A stretch of DNA of 39,016 nt from a virus. The notes beneath the pieces were generated by a model. It saw nothing but the letters and a program-made list of their open reading frames with translations, ran no database searches and had not been told where the DNA came from. Positions 1 through 8,203 of the stretch are shown piece after piece (the stretch's first letter is position 1; every line of letters starts with the position of its first letter). Location: positions 1 through 39,016 of IMG/VR virus record IMGVR_UViG_3300006734_000017, one strand, 5' to 3'. The translations under genes and the position numbers were made by a program.

Positions 1-1111
1 ACATTTCAGCTCCATCGGATTTGAAGAATAAACCAGTGGGATTTGTATCCTGTCCAGTTACCGAAAAACTTTGCGTATATGATGCAGTATGTATTGCCCA
101 AGCAGTAGATAATAAGTACTCATTTACATCATCTCCATTGGCGCCAATGATATACATTTTTGTGCCGTCGTCCTTAAAGTAAATGTCATTGGCTACAGTT
201 TCTTCTGTGGCAACGCTAAAATAGTCAGTCGAAGGATAATTAAAGGAACCTGTACTAATGCTCCAGGCGGTACTCAGGTCGATGCTATAGATATTATCGT
301 ATTCACCATCTGCCATATATGCTACAGTTCCGTCACTTTTCAAAAACACACCTCTAGAAAGGGTGTTCGCAATTTGCGTTCCAATGTTGAAAAAGCCTGT
401 GTAGCTAGCCGTTGAAATATCCCAAGCGGTAGACAAAGAGTACTGTTGGATGCGATTGCCACTGTTTCCTATGATATACATTTCTGTGCCGTCATTCTTG
501 AAAAACAAATCTTGCACACCTGTTTGTTGCGCTGATACAGAAAAAGACTGCGAGAAGCTGGCTGTTGAAATATCCCAAGCGGTAGTCAAAGTGTACTCAT
601 TTACGCTGTCACTTTGGTTGCCACAGACGAACATCTTTAATCCATCTGTTTTGAAAAAAACTCCGTTTGGGGTGTTTTCTTGTGTTGACACCGAAAAACT
701 TTGCGTATAGCTAGCGGTAGATAAATCCCAAGCCGTCGTTAGGTCGTACTGGTAAACGCTATCTCCAGTGGCACCTACCACGTAAAGCACATCTCCGTTT
801 GCGCTAAAAGTTAATCCGACAGGTGTCACATCTTGGCCGCTAACGTCAAGACTTTGGACATAGCTAGCTGTTCGTATTACCCAAGCTGTAGATAGAGTGT
901 ACTCATACACATTGTCGTTATTGATACCTACCGTGAACATCTTTGTCCCGTCCGATTTAAAAGTAACTCCGTGAATATTGTTATCCTGTGCTTCGACATT
1001 AAACCAGTTTATCGGTGTCCCAGTAAAAGAGGCGTAGCCAATGTCCCAGGGATTTGCAGGGCCTCCGCCCCCGCTGCCTGCTGCTGCCCTAAGTCCTAGA
1101 GGAATCCTCAT
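1..1111 (-). CDS. Beta-propeller repeat protein, partial (C-terminus off the left edge)
   Basis: An open minus-strand frame starts at ATG 1111 and continues past base 1 with no stop, so only about 370 N-terminal residues are visible. After a short Gly/Ala-rich stretch it consists of about 50-residue repeats of the pattern G(V/L)xFKxDGTKMYxxG...YxLSTAWDISTASYxQSFSV. Six full units and the start of a seventh are present. Repeats of this kind are known from phage and environmental proteins and are expected to form beta-propeller blades. The N-terminus begins with the second half of a repeat, which suggests closure of the ring with C-terminal strands lying outside the window. Its ATG overlaps the TGA of the fibre gene (ATGA), so the two are translationally coupled. 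A virion adhesin or fibre-associated role is inferred from position only. Confidence 0.8.
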   Translation of the reverse strand, partial: MRIPLGLRAAAGSGGGGPANPWDIGYASFTGTPINWFNVEAQDNNIHGVTFKSDGTKMFTVGINNDNVYEYTLSTAWVIRTASYVQSLDVSGQDVTPVGLTFSANGDVLYVVGATGDSVYQYDLTTAWDLSTASYTQSFSVSTQENTPNGVFFKTDGLKMFVCGNQSDSVNEYTLTTAWDISTASFSQSFSVSAQQTGVQDLFFKNDGTEMYIIGNSGNRIQQYSLSTAWDISTASYTGFFNIGTQIANTLSRGVFLKSDGTVAYMADGEYDNIYSIDLSTAWSISTGSFNYPSTDYFSVATEETVANDIYFKDDGTKMYIIGANGDDVNEYLLSTAWAIHTASYTQSFSVTGQDTNPTGLFFKSDGAEM

Positions 1112-4100
1112 GCTGCATCTCCTACATAAGCGCCGTACACTTGGCTTCCAACTTTCCAAAACTGCACGACCGTATATCCAGTTGTTGCAAGTGTAGGCGC
1201 ACTGCCGCCAGTCCAAATAACTCCTGTTGTACCCCAAGTCGCATCTGTCCATGTCAGGGTATAGGCAGTGCCATCATCAATCATCATGGTGACGGCTTCA
1301 CCAGCGGCGAAGTTTGTTGCTTTAGGTGTGCGGTTGGCGCCGAGCGTGATCAGCTGAACACTTCCATTACCAGGATCTACTTCAAACGCTGCGCCATCAC
1401 TGATGGTGTAGACATCCTCAAGGATCGTACCGACGATCGCAGGATCGGTCAGCGTTTGTACTGCTGTAAATGTTTGAGCTACATCAAGTTTTGCCGTATC
1501 TGCGTCGTAAGCCTGGACGGTTGAGCCAATGTCGCTGTCAACGAGAACATTGGACCCACCGTTCTGCAACGTGCCAGTAAAGTTGGCTGTTGTGTCGTCA
1601 TACTTAGCTGTATCAGCATCATATGCTTGAACGGTTGATCCGATGTCTGTATCTACTAGAACATTGGATCCACCGTTCTGCAGTGTGCCGGTAAAGTTCG
1701 CTGTTGCAGCATCATATTTAGCTGTATCTGCGTCGTATGCTTGAACATTGACACCAATATCACTGTCAACGAGAACGTTAGACCCACCATTTTGCAAGGT
1801 GCCGGTAAAGTTGGCAGTAGTTGCGTCATACTTTGCGGTATCCGCATCATACGCTTGAACTGTTGATCCAATATCAGTGTCTACAAGAACATTGCTTCCG
1901 CCGTTTTGAAGTGTGCCAGTAAAGTTTGCCGTGATGTCGTCATACTTAGCTGTATCAGCGTCGTAACCCTGAACAGTAACACCCACATCCCCGTCGACTA
2001 AGATTGTATTGCCTGCCGGCAAGTTTGGGTCATATGCTTGAACATCAGTCCCGATGACCAATCCAAGTGTTAAACGTTGAGCTGCTGTATCAGCATCGTC
2101 AAGCAATGCTTTGCCCGCTGTTGTAATGTCTCCACCAAGCTGCGCAGTTGTTACAACACCTGAATCAATAGTCCAAACTGTTCCGCCACCGCTGACTGTA
2201 ATGTCACCTTTGTCTCCATCTGTCAAAGAAACAGGTGGTGTTATCCAACTTGTTGTTCCGTCTGAATTTGTACTTAAAATATAACCTGATATTCCAGTTG
2301 CATTTGGAAAACTATATAAACCGTAAGGTTTAATATCTCCCAGTCCACTGACAATAATTACTCCCCCGCTTGCATAGTATGTATTGCCAGAAATAACTCC
2401 TGTTGTAAAAACACCTGATCCAAAAAAACCGCTTCCACTTGCGGAGATATTACCTGTTGTGGTTTGCGTGAAGTTTGCAACGGTAAAGTTACCTGTTGCA
2501 GCTGTTACAGTAACTGCTTCAATTAAAGTTCCAGTGATATAAGCGCCAGAAACACGAGTTGTAAATGTACCGGATATTCCTGTTAAATTTGTAAATCGTC
2601 CAATATTTCCGGTAACCGTGCCGCCAGATACTACGCCTCCTTCAACACGAGTGCTTCCAGTAACATAATTAAAAGTGCCGTTTTCAGCTACAACATTAAA
2701 ACCTGATAGTTCACTTGTGAAAACACCAGTTACGCCTGTAATTCGATTGAAAACACCAGTTTGTCCTGTAATGGTTTGACCTGAAACACGTGTTGTAAAT
2801 ACACCAGAAATGGCGTTTACATTGGTAAAAGATCCCGTGGCACCGGTAAGTGTTAAGCCGGATATTTGACTTGTAAAAATTCCATTTACCCCGGTTACGG
2901 ATGTAAAACTTCCTGCGTCACCCGTTACAATTGCTCCGGAAACACGATCAGTAAATACGCCAGTAACACTGGTTAAGTTGCTAAATAAACCACTTTGACC
3001 TGTTATTGTTTGTCCTGAAACACGATTTGTAAAAGTACCAGTAAGCGCCGTCAGGTTTGAAAATAATCCTGTAACGCCTGTGATTACATTTCCAGATAAG
3101 TTTGTAAACGTTCCTGTTGCAAACGTGCCAGTCGTTGCGTTTAAGGTTTGACCTGTAATTAACGCACCGCTAACCGATGTTGTAAAAACCCCAGTTAATG
3201 CTTGTACGCGAGTAAAAAGTCCTGAGGCACCGGTAATGGTGACTCCTGATATAGAAGTTAAACCAAAGATTTCGTTGCCCGTCAGGTTTCCAAATTCTCC
3301 AGTAATCCCTGTAACCGTGTTGCCGGAAATAGTGCCGCTTACAACTAACCCAGAAGAAATCGTACCGCTGCCACTGATGGTTAAATTACCTGCAGCCTCA
3401 ATATTTCCTGTCGTTGCAATCGAGGGAATAACAAGTGTATCAGTAAAAACACCTGTAAGTGCTTCTACTCTTTGGAAGAAACCACTAATACCTGTAATGG
3501 TTTGTCCTGAAATCTGATTGGTAAAAGTTCCGGAAACACCTGTAAGGTTTGTGAATAGACCAGTATTTCCCGTTACGGTTGTACCAGAAAGGTTTGCGGT
3601 AAATATACCAGTAACTCCGGTAAGTTGTGTTGCTTGAACAGTATCTCCCGTAATAACCGCACCGGATAATTGCGTTGTAAACCGACCAATACCAGCATTA
3701 ATGTTTGCAAAGAGACCGGTTTGACCTGTTACTGTTAAACCTGAAACTCGCGTCGTAAATGTTCCAGAAACACCCGTTAAATTTGTAATTAGTCCTGTGT
3801 TTCCAGTGATTGTCTGACCGGATAAGTTGTTGGTGAAAACACCAGAAACACCTGTTAAATTGCTAAATTTACCCGTATTGCCTGTGACTGTTTGACCAGA
3901 AACAGTTGTGGTAAATATACCAGTAACACCAGTTAAATTATTGAAGTTACCAGCATCACCTGTAACATTTGCTCCAGAAACAGTTGTGGTTCCGACGATA
4001 TTTACACCGGTAATATTGGTTCCCGTTAAAGAACTAAATAGACCCGTAGCACCAGTGATTGTCTGTCCGGTGATCGTACTAAAAAGGCCGGTTTGACCTG

Positions 4101-4551
4101 TAATAGTAATTCCACTGATTCGAGTAAAATTACCAGTACCTACCGTTTGTGTTCCGACTGTTAACTGTGTAATATTTCCGGTTGTTCCGTTAACATTTAA
4201 ACCATTTAATTGTGTACCCGTAATAATTGTGCCACTTACGTTGCCACTAAAAGAAGAGTTTCCGGTAACAATAAGCGAACCAAAAGTACTGACTCCCGTA
4301 ATGTTAAGAGAGCCAAGAGTAAAGGAGCCTGAAACGTCTAGGTTGTTAGCAACAACCAATGATCCGGCGACGGTGCCGCCCGTCAGTTCAAGATAATAAC
4401 CGTTAAAGTATTCTTTGGTTGTTGCAAAAGTAAGTTTTTTATTTTTTAAGCCGGGATCAACCTCGGCAACATCAACAATTGCCAATAGGTCTTCATCGTT
4501 TATATTGCCAGCTGTAATAGCTGGCAGCTCAGAGATGCGCCTGTTAGCCAC
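1108..4551 (-). CDS. Repetitive tail fibre / receptor-contact protein
   Basis: 1147 residues. The N-terminus (MANRRISELPAI, then DLLAIVDVAEVDP and LKNKKLTF) matches the start typical of cyanophage tail-fibre and structural proteins, presumably the virion-attachment end. Residues from about 60 to 770 are some two dozen approximately 26-residue repeats rich in TG, SG and VF (type GQTITGxTGLFSNLTGVSG), expected to form an elongated beta-structure. A TDGDKGDITVSGGGTVWTID segment, common in phage fibres, follows. Then come 38-residue repeats containing VQAYDADTAKYD and GTLQNGGSNVLVD, and a compact C-terminal domain of about 100 residues. The start ATG has no upstream alternative. It lies downstream of the small membrane-protein gene and is coupled to the propeller gene. 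The fibre role is well supported; the receptor is unknown. Confidence 0.85.
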   Translation of the reverse strand: MANRRISELPAITAGNINDEDLLAIVDVAEVDPGLKNKKLTFATTKEYFNGYYLELTGGTVAGSLVVANNLDVSGSFTLGSLNITGVSTFGSLIVTGNSSFSGNVSGTIITGTQLNGLNVNGTTGNITQLTVGTQTVGTGNFTRISGITITGQTGLFSTITGQTITGATGLFSSLTGTNITGVNIVGTTTVSGANVTGDAGNFNNLTGVTGIFTTTVSGQTVTGNTGKFSNLTGVSGVFTNNLSGQTITGNTGLITNLTGVSGTFTTRVSGLTVTGQTGLFANINAGIGRFTTQLSGAVITGDTVQATQLTGVTGIFTANLSGTTVTGNTGLFTNLTGVSGTFTNQISGQTITGISGFFQRVEALTGVFTDTLVIPSIATTGNIEAAGNLTISGSGTISSGLVVSGTISGNTVTGITGEFGNLTGNEIFGLTSISGVTITGASGLFTRVQALTGVFTTSVSGALITGQTLNATTGTFATGTFTNLSGNVITGVTGLFSNLTALTGTFTNRVSGQTITGQSGLFSNLTSVTGVFTDRVSGAIVTGDAGSFTSVTGVNGIFTSQISGLTLTGATGSFTNVNAISGVFTTRVSGQTITGQTGVFNRITGVTGVFTSELSGFNVVAENGTFNYVTGSTRVEGGVVSGGTVTGNIGRFTNLTGISGTFTTRVSGAYITGTLIEAVTVTAATGNFTVANFTQTTTGNISASGSGFFGSGVFTTGVISGNTYYASGGVIIVSGLGDIKPYGLYSFPNATGISGYILSTNSDGTTSWITPPVSLTDGDKGDITVSGGGTVWTIDSGVVTTAQLGGDITTAGKALLDDADTAAQRLTLGLVIGTDVQAYDPNLPAGNTILVDGDVGVTVQGYDADTAKYDDITANFTGTLQNGGSNVLVDTDIGSTVQAYDADTAKYDATTANFTGTLQNGGSNVLVDSDIGVNVQAYDADTAKYDAATANFTGTLQNGGSNVLVDTDIGSTVQAYDADTAKYDDTTANFTGTLQNGGSNVLVDSDIGSTVQAYDADTAKLDVAQTFTAVQTLTDPAIVGTILEDVYTISDGAAFEVDPGNGSVQLITLGANRTPKATNFAAGEAVTMMIDDGTAYTLTWTDATWGTTGVIWTGGSAPTLATTGYTVVQFWKVGSQVYGAYVGDAA
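1511..1966 (-). repeat. Four in-frame 114-bp tandem repeats inside the fibre gene
   Basis: Units begin at 1511, 1625, 1739 and 1853, exactly 114 bases apart, each encoding 38 residues. A shortened unit follows from 1967 to about 2036. The copies differ mostly at synonymous third positions, so the protein repeat is maintained while the DNA has diverged. Confidence 0.9.
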
Positions 4552-4567
4552 CTATTCAACCACGTTT

Positions 4568-4587
4568 CTTATAATTAAAATTATAAG
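4568..4587. repeat. Perfect 9-bp inverted repeat between two genes
   Basis: CTTATAATT, two spacer bases, then AATTATAAG, lying between the membrane-protein gene and the fibre gene. Both arms contain TATAAT in opposite orientations. No T-run follows on either strand, so it is not a standard terminator. It could be an operator, a weak hairpin or part of a promoter; I found no convincing -35 box for it. Confidence 0.5.
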
Positions 4588-4600
4588 AGGTCTTCACTTA

Positions 4601-4936
4601 TCATTTTACTTTGATTTCAATTTGTGGTAGTCGACTTGCTGCAAAATTCCAAAGTGCTGGGATTCCAAAGACAATTCCACAAGCGATTGCAAAAACAACA
4701 ATTAGCTCAGCGACTGTTAAGTTACGACGTACGTAAACAATTTCTGGTTTTTGAAAATTTTGCACTGGCACTGGACTTGTCATCCCTTTGCTTGCAAGCA
4801 CTTGCTGTACGGCTAGCTCACGAGCTTGCGCTTTCATTGCTTCAAAATCTGGGTATCCAGACAAAGCAGCGGGGGACGGCACTTGGAAGTCGGGCTGCAA
4901 ATTGGGCGCCTGACTTTCTGGGACTTGCTCTTCCAT
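4601..4936 (-). CDS. Small single-pass membrane protein, unknown function
   Basis: 111 residues. The first 50 are acidic and Pro/Gln-rich with a short helical stretch (FEAMKAQARELAVQQVLASK). One clear transmembrane helix near the C-terminus (about residues 73-93, LTVAELIVVFAIACGIVFGI) is followed by a short basic tail. It lies directly upstream of the fibre gene on the same strand, separated by 49 bases containing the inverted repeat. It diverges from the early plus-strand cluster, so the 54 bases between 4937 and 4990 must hold start signals for both directions. A lysis accessory or virion membrane role is possible but not shown. Confidence 0.6.
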   Translation of the reverse strand: MEEQVPESQAPNLQPDFQVPSPAALSGYPDFEAMKAQARELAVQQVLASKGMTSPVPVQNFQKPEIVYVRRNLTVAELIVVFAIACGIVFGIPALWNFAASRLPQIEIKVK

Positions 4937-4990
4937 GATCTAGCAAAAACTTTGTTTATACATTAGCATTTCTAAAAAGGAAATGCATTG

Positions 4991-5401
4991 ATGGCAAGTT
5001 TTGGTATTAGAAAAGGGCTGGAGGACATTGCCCACGAGCTAAAGGGTATTCGAAACATTCTTTCATCCATGTGGCATAGTCGTTATCAGGATGGCGAAAC
5101 TGACCTCTTAAATCCGGAAGCATTTGCTGACGAATATATTTCGACCGAAGAGTGTGGCAGGCGCTTGGGTGTTTCCGACCAAACGATCAGGAACTGGATC
5201 ATGCTCGGCAGACATAACCCGCAAAAAGGATGGACCGAAGGAATCCACTATGTCAATATAAACCCAAATCAAAGCAAGAAAAGCGTAATTCGAATCCCCT
5301 GGAATCATTTGATCCAATCTTTTGCTAAAAATAAAAAGAGTGAAAGTTCCGACTTCCATAAGGGTGTTTTGTACAAAAGTCTTAATGGGAATAATCAATG
5401 A
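4991..5401 (+). CDS. Helix-turn-helix DNA-binding protein
   Basis: The start is taken at ATG 4991, with AAGGA nine bases upstream; a TTG three bases earlier is in frame but less likely. About 136 residues. The central part (YISTEECGRRLGVSDQTIRNWI, residues about 50-71) is an excisionase/MerR-like winged-helix recognition motif, followed by basic residues and a Lys/Ser-rich tail. It is the first gene of the plus-strand cluster and its stop overlaps the next ATG (ATGA), which fits a regulator transcribed with the cluster. The regulated target is unknown. Confidence 0.65.
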   Translation: MASFGIRKGLEDIAHELKGIRNILSSMWHSRYQDGETDLLNPEAFADEYISTEECGRRLGVSDQTIRNWIMLGRHNPQKGWTEGIHYVNINPNQSKKSVIRIPWNHLIQSFAKNKKSESSDFHKGVLYKSLNGNNQ

Positions 5402-5859
5402 CAAGCCATCGTTTCGAATGTTTGAATATTCATGAGGTAACCCTTGAGAATTATTCTGAAATATTGCCTGCGTCTTTGTGCCAGCAGGTGACGCCCTTCT
5501 TACCGCCTGAAGGATCTTTTGATACCGCTTGCCTGGTGAGGTATCTGGAAAATATTAAAAACTATGAAGAAGAAGATGAGAATTCGAATATGACTTTGGC
5601 CAATCGCCTAAGGATGGCTTTTAAAGATTTGCAGCCAGATACAATTTGTGGCAAATTTCCCTTGGCTGAATTGCCGCTGAAAAGGCGTTTGCGTTGTGTT
5701 GCTGAATATCTAATCCGTTCCGGAGAGTTTGACAAATTAAAAGACGAGAGAGGCAAACTAATTAAAAAAAGAGGTAACCTAGGAAAAATGGTTGTAATCT
5801 ATCAGCCATTGCCTAAACTGCTCGAAGCACTTGTACGTCAAGGATTAGTAGAAAAATGA
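5398..5859 (+). CDS. Conserved-type early protein, unknown function
   Basis: 153 residues, coupled by 4-base overlaps to both neighbours. The N-terminal half is mixed and acidic (NYEEEDENSN near residue 55). The C-terminal half looks like a small winged-helix or helical domain: LKRRLRCVAEYLIRSGEFDK, a Lys/Arg-rich segment (KDERGKLIKKRGNLGK), then VVIYQPLPKLLEALVRQGLVEK. The basic region suggests nucleic-acid contact. I do not recognise the family. Confidence 0.6.
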   Translation: MTSHRFECLNIHEVTLENYSEILPASLCQQVTPFLPPEGSFDTACLVRYLENIKNYEEEDENSNMTLANRLRMAFKDLQPDTICGKFPLAELPLKRRLRCVAEYLIRSGEFDKLKDERGKLIKKRGNLGKMVVIYQPLPKLLEALVRQGLVEK

Positions 5860-6245
5860 ACCGTCGAGAAAAGTTAATCACTTCTGTTATTGGTCCAGAA
5901 ATGGACAAGACAAGTGCGCGGATGCTTTCCAGTACCATCAAACTAATTCTTGGTGATATGGGCCAGCACTACTACAAAATGTGGGAAGCAGAGGGTCCGG
6001 GAATCATGGTGTTTCAACCCGAAGATAAAGAGCGTTCTATGTTCTTTTGGACTTTAGAAGAAATTCATTCGGCACAAGAAAAATGTGAAGGCGAGAACAA
6101 CGGTGACCTTGCTGAAACTTTTCGTCGCGTACTAGAGGCAGCCCAGAAAATCGATCCTAAAGAAAAAGCTGGGTATTTAATTAACGACAAAGAAGGAATT
6201 CGGTACCTTGAAGTTGACTACAACAAAAAAGCGGAAGAAAAATGA
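5856..6245 (+). CDS. Small early protein, unknown function
   Basis: 129 residues. The start ATG overlaps the preceding stop by 4 bases, and its own stop overlaps the next start by 4 bases, placing it firmly in the same operon. The protein is charged and mostly helical in appearance (LEEIHSAQEKCEGENNGDLA, then ETFRRVLEAAQKIDPKEKAG), with a short Lys/Glu-rich C-terminus. There is no signal peptide, membrane segment or recognisable catalytic motif. Its place between a possible nucleic-acid-binding protein and a methyltransferase-like protein suggests a role in DNA metabolism or regulation, but this is only context. Confidence 0.55.
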   Translation: MNRREKLITSVIGPEMDKTSARMLSSTIKLILGDMGQHYYKMWEAEGPGIMVFQPEDKERSMFFWTLEEIHSAQEKCEGENNGDLAETFRRVLEAAQKIDPKEKAGYLINDKEGIRYLEVDYNKKAEEK

Positions 6246-6829
6246 GCATTACGGCGCCCGGCTATAAAAAAGAAGACCTGGAGCTTATTACAAACTATGA
6301 TCTTGTATCGTCTGCACACGCTTTGCTAGATGGTATTCAACTAGATGTTGCTAGTTCTATAACAGCAAATTCTTTTGTTGAGGCCGAGCATTTCTATACA
6401 CCAACAGAAGATGGGCTGAATTGCCAGCAATGGTTCGGGCGCGTTTATTTATTTCCTCCAAGTGGCGCTTATTTTTGGGAAGCAAAAAATGAACGCTGGA
6501 AAATGACACGGGCCACGTCTAAAACGTTGCGCTCCTCTCATGCTGTATGGTTCGAAAAGCTATATAAGTCCTGGCTGTCTGGTGAAATCGAACAGGGTTT
6601 ATACTTTTCAAATTGTCCAGACATGATCAGATACGATCAGCGCATTTTTGATTTTCCTGTTTGTTTTTTGAAAACAGCTCCCACCTTAAGAAAAAACACA
6701 AGCAATGGTATCTCTATACATAAAACGTGCACCTCATTCTTGGTTTATCTGCAACCACAAGATCGTGTAGCATCTGCTACTGAGCGATTTATTGACATTT
6801 ATTCAGAAAAAGGCCGCATTCTTCTCTGA
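6242..6829 (+). CDS. Dam-like (phage N6-adenine methyltransferase family) protein with altered motif IV
   Basis: 195 residues. The arrangement follows the phage Dam family (PF05869 type): a LDVASSITANSFVEAEHFYT segment resembling the LDxAA...N..y.t pattern, then DGLNCQQWFGRVYLFPPSG where the family has a tryptophan followed by the NPPY/DPPY catalytic motif, then GAYFWEAK and a substrate-side block ending FPVCFLKTAP. Here the catalytic N/D-PP-Y/W is LFPPSG: the leading Asn/Asp and the aromatic are missing. It may be an inactive relative or a divergent enzyme. It sits upstream of dCTP deaminase in the early cluster, consistent with nucleotide and DNA modification functions. The family link is inferred from motif order, not from an alignment search. 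Confidence 0.6.
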   Translation: MSITAPGYKKEDLELITNYDLVSSAHALLDGIQLDVASSITANSFVEAEHFYTPTEDGLNCQQWFGRVYLFPPSGAYFWEAKNERWKMTRATSKTLRSSHAVWFEKLYKSWLSGEIEQGLYFSNCPDMIRYDQRIFDFPVCFLKTAPTLRKNTSNGISIHKTCTSFLVYLQPQDRVASATERFIDIYSEKGRILL

Positions 6830-6861
6830 ATTGTGTAGAGTAACTTCGATTGAGTTTTGTC

Positions 6862-7449
6862 ATGAGCGTACTAGCTGACTGGGAAATCCGAGAATTGGTT
6901 GAAAAGGAGGGGATGATTGAACCATTTGTCGATCATCTTGTCAACCAAAAAAAGGACAAAAAAATCTTAAGCTATGGGCTCAGTTCTTATGGTTACGATA
7001 TCCGCTTGTCCCCCCAGCAGTGCCTTGTTTTTGGACGCATTTCGGAGGGTGAATGTGATCCAAAGGATTTTAATCCTTCTATTTTGACCTCTTCTGAGCT
7101 TTTAGAAGACGAAAAAGGGCAGTATTTTCTTTTGCCTCCATATGGGTATTGTCTTGGTGTGGCCCAGGAAAAACTAAAGCTTCCACGTGATGTTACTGTC
7201 GTTGCGGTTGGCAAATCAACCTATGCACGCTCTGGGATTTTAGTTAATATCACTCCAGCTGAATCTGGATGGGAAGGATATTTAACACTAGAAATCAGCA
7301 ACTGCACTGGGCTATACAACCGTGTTTATGCTGATGAGGGAGTAACGCAGCTTCTTTTCTATCGAGGCAATCCTTGTGAGGTTACTTACCAGGATCGCAA
7401 AGGCAAGTATCAAAACCAAAAGAAAGAAATAGTTTTTTCTCGTGCTTAA
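6862..7449 (+). CDS. dcd: dCTP deaminase
   Basis: 195 residues from ATG 6862; an in-frame TTG at 6850 is possible but less likely. It deaminates dCTP to dUTP, feeding dTTP synthesis for phage DNA replication. Visible family features are SSYGYDIRL (residues 41-49), the KSTYARSG block (118-125) that binds the triphosphate, GWEGYLTLEISN with the catalytic Glu at about residue 144, and the C-terminal VYADEGVTQLLFYRG core strand. Length matches the family. Whether it is mono-functional or a bifunctional dCTP deaminase/dUTPase cannot be decided by eye. It ends convergent with the next minus-strand gene, sharing the bases TTAA. Confidence 0.92.
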   Translation: MSVLADWEIRELVEKEGMIEPFVDHLVNQKKDKKILSYGLSSYGYDIRLSPQQCLVFGRISEGECDPKDFNPSILTSSELLEDEKGQYFLLPPYGYCLGVAQEKLKLPRDVTVVAVGKSTYARSGILVNITPAESGWEGYLTLEISNCTGLYNRVYADEGVTQLLFYRGNPCEVTYQDRKGKYQNQKKEIVFSRA

Positions 7450-7823
7450 CCAAAGGGTTTTCCAAACTGTGGCAATGGTTTATTAGCATAGTTTGTTCCG
7501 CCTCCCCGACCAAAGCGTTCGCCCAGGTTGGGGAGTACTGTTCCATCAATTAGAAGCTCACTTCTTGGTGTTTTGCCTCTTATTTGTGGATCCATGATAT
7601 TTTTTCTTTGGTTGTAAGCTGCTGCCGTTTTAACCGCTTTAGTAAAACGAGCAACACGATCTTGTTTGTTATTTAAAGAAGAAGCAATATCTCTTTCTTC
7701 TGGATCTAATCGGCGCAAGTCAATGTCATACGCCTGTTCTGGACGAAGATCTGAAACCTCGGCTCCAGAGGTTCCACCAGATCTTTGTCCGGTTTCGTAA
7801 AGTGGGCTGTATATGCTTGCCAT
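7446..7823 (-). CDS. Unknown small protein, possibly virion-associated
   Basis: 125 residues on the minus strand, interrupting an otherwise plus-strand cluster. Its stop overlaps the dCTP deaminase stop (shared TTAA). The composition resembles the small virion-type proteins further right in the window: Gly/Arg/Pro-rich ends (PNLGERFGRGGGTNYANKPL) and a basic helical centre (DRVARFTKAVKTAAAYNQRK). No known domain was recognised. The ATG at 7823 diverges from the next plus-strand gene with only 26 bases between, so a compact bidirectional start region is needed. Confidence 0.6.
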   Translation of the reverse strand: MASIYSPLYETGQRSGGTSGAEVSDLRPEQAYDIDLRRLDPEERDIASSLNNKQDRVARFTKAVKTAAAYNQRKNIMDPQIRGKTPRSELLIDGTVLPNLGERFGRGGGTNYANKPLPQFGKPFG

Positions 7824-7849
7824 GATAATATTGTAAATGAGATAACCCT

Positions 7850-8203
7850 ATGTACATATCAATGCATAACGCAGCTGGATTTCTAGACAGTTTTGTCCAA
7901 GATGAACTGAAGTGTCGTTGTTTAACGGAAGAAGACTTCGGCGGTCCGCTCGATAATGAAGAAAATGATGTACCCTTATATGATATGTACAATCGAGGGT
8001 TGACTTTATGCGAACAAGGGCTGGAGCGGAATCCGTTGAATCTCGAGGGGCAACGTCCTGGAACGACTGGTTTGATCCCATCGATGGAAGAGGGGATGGC
8101 AATGGGGGCAGCACCAAGGCCGAAGACTCTGGTACTGGAGCTGGAAGAGCCAGAGGAGATGGAGAAAGTTCTGTCGGCAAAACGGCGGGGTTTGATGCGC
8201 TAG
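7850..8203 (+). CDS. Acidic small protein overlapping the DUF3310-like gene
   Basis: 117 residues from ATG 7850, which has only a weak Shine-Dalgarno (TGAGAT). The first 50 residues are acidic and look like real protein (LDSFVQDELKCRCLTEEDFG, then PLYDMYNRGLTLCEQGLERN). The last part ends in a charged amphipathic helix (LVLELEEPEEMEKVLSAKRR). Its last 196 bases overlap, in another frame, the start of the DUF3310-like gene. Alternatives are a true overlapping pair, or one gene split by a frameshift near 8010-8200. Unknown function. Confidence 0.5.
   Translation: MYISMHNAAGFLDSFVQDELKCRCLTEEDFGGPLDNEENDVPLYDMYNRGLTLCEQGLERNPLNLEGQRPGTTGLIPSMEEGMAMGAAPRPKTLVLELEEPEEMEKVLSAKRRGLMR

Noticed and set aside
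2500-4200. Regular repeats resembling a CRISPR array
   Set aside because: The period is about 78 bases, in frame, and encodes 26-residue fibre repeats; there are no unique spacers.
7848-8180. A minus-strand open frame opposite the overlapping early pair (110 residues)
   Set aside because: It overlaps two better-supported plus-strand genes and has no ribosome-binding site.
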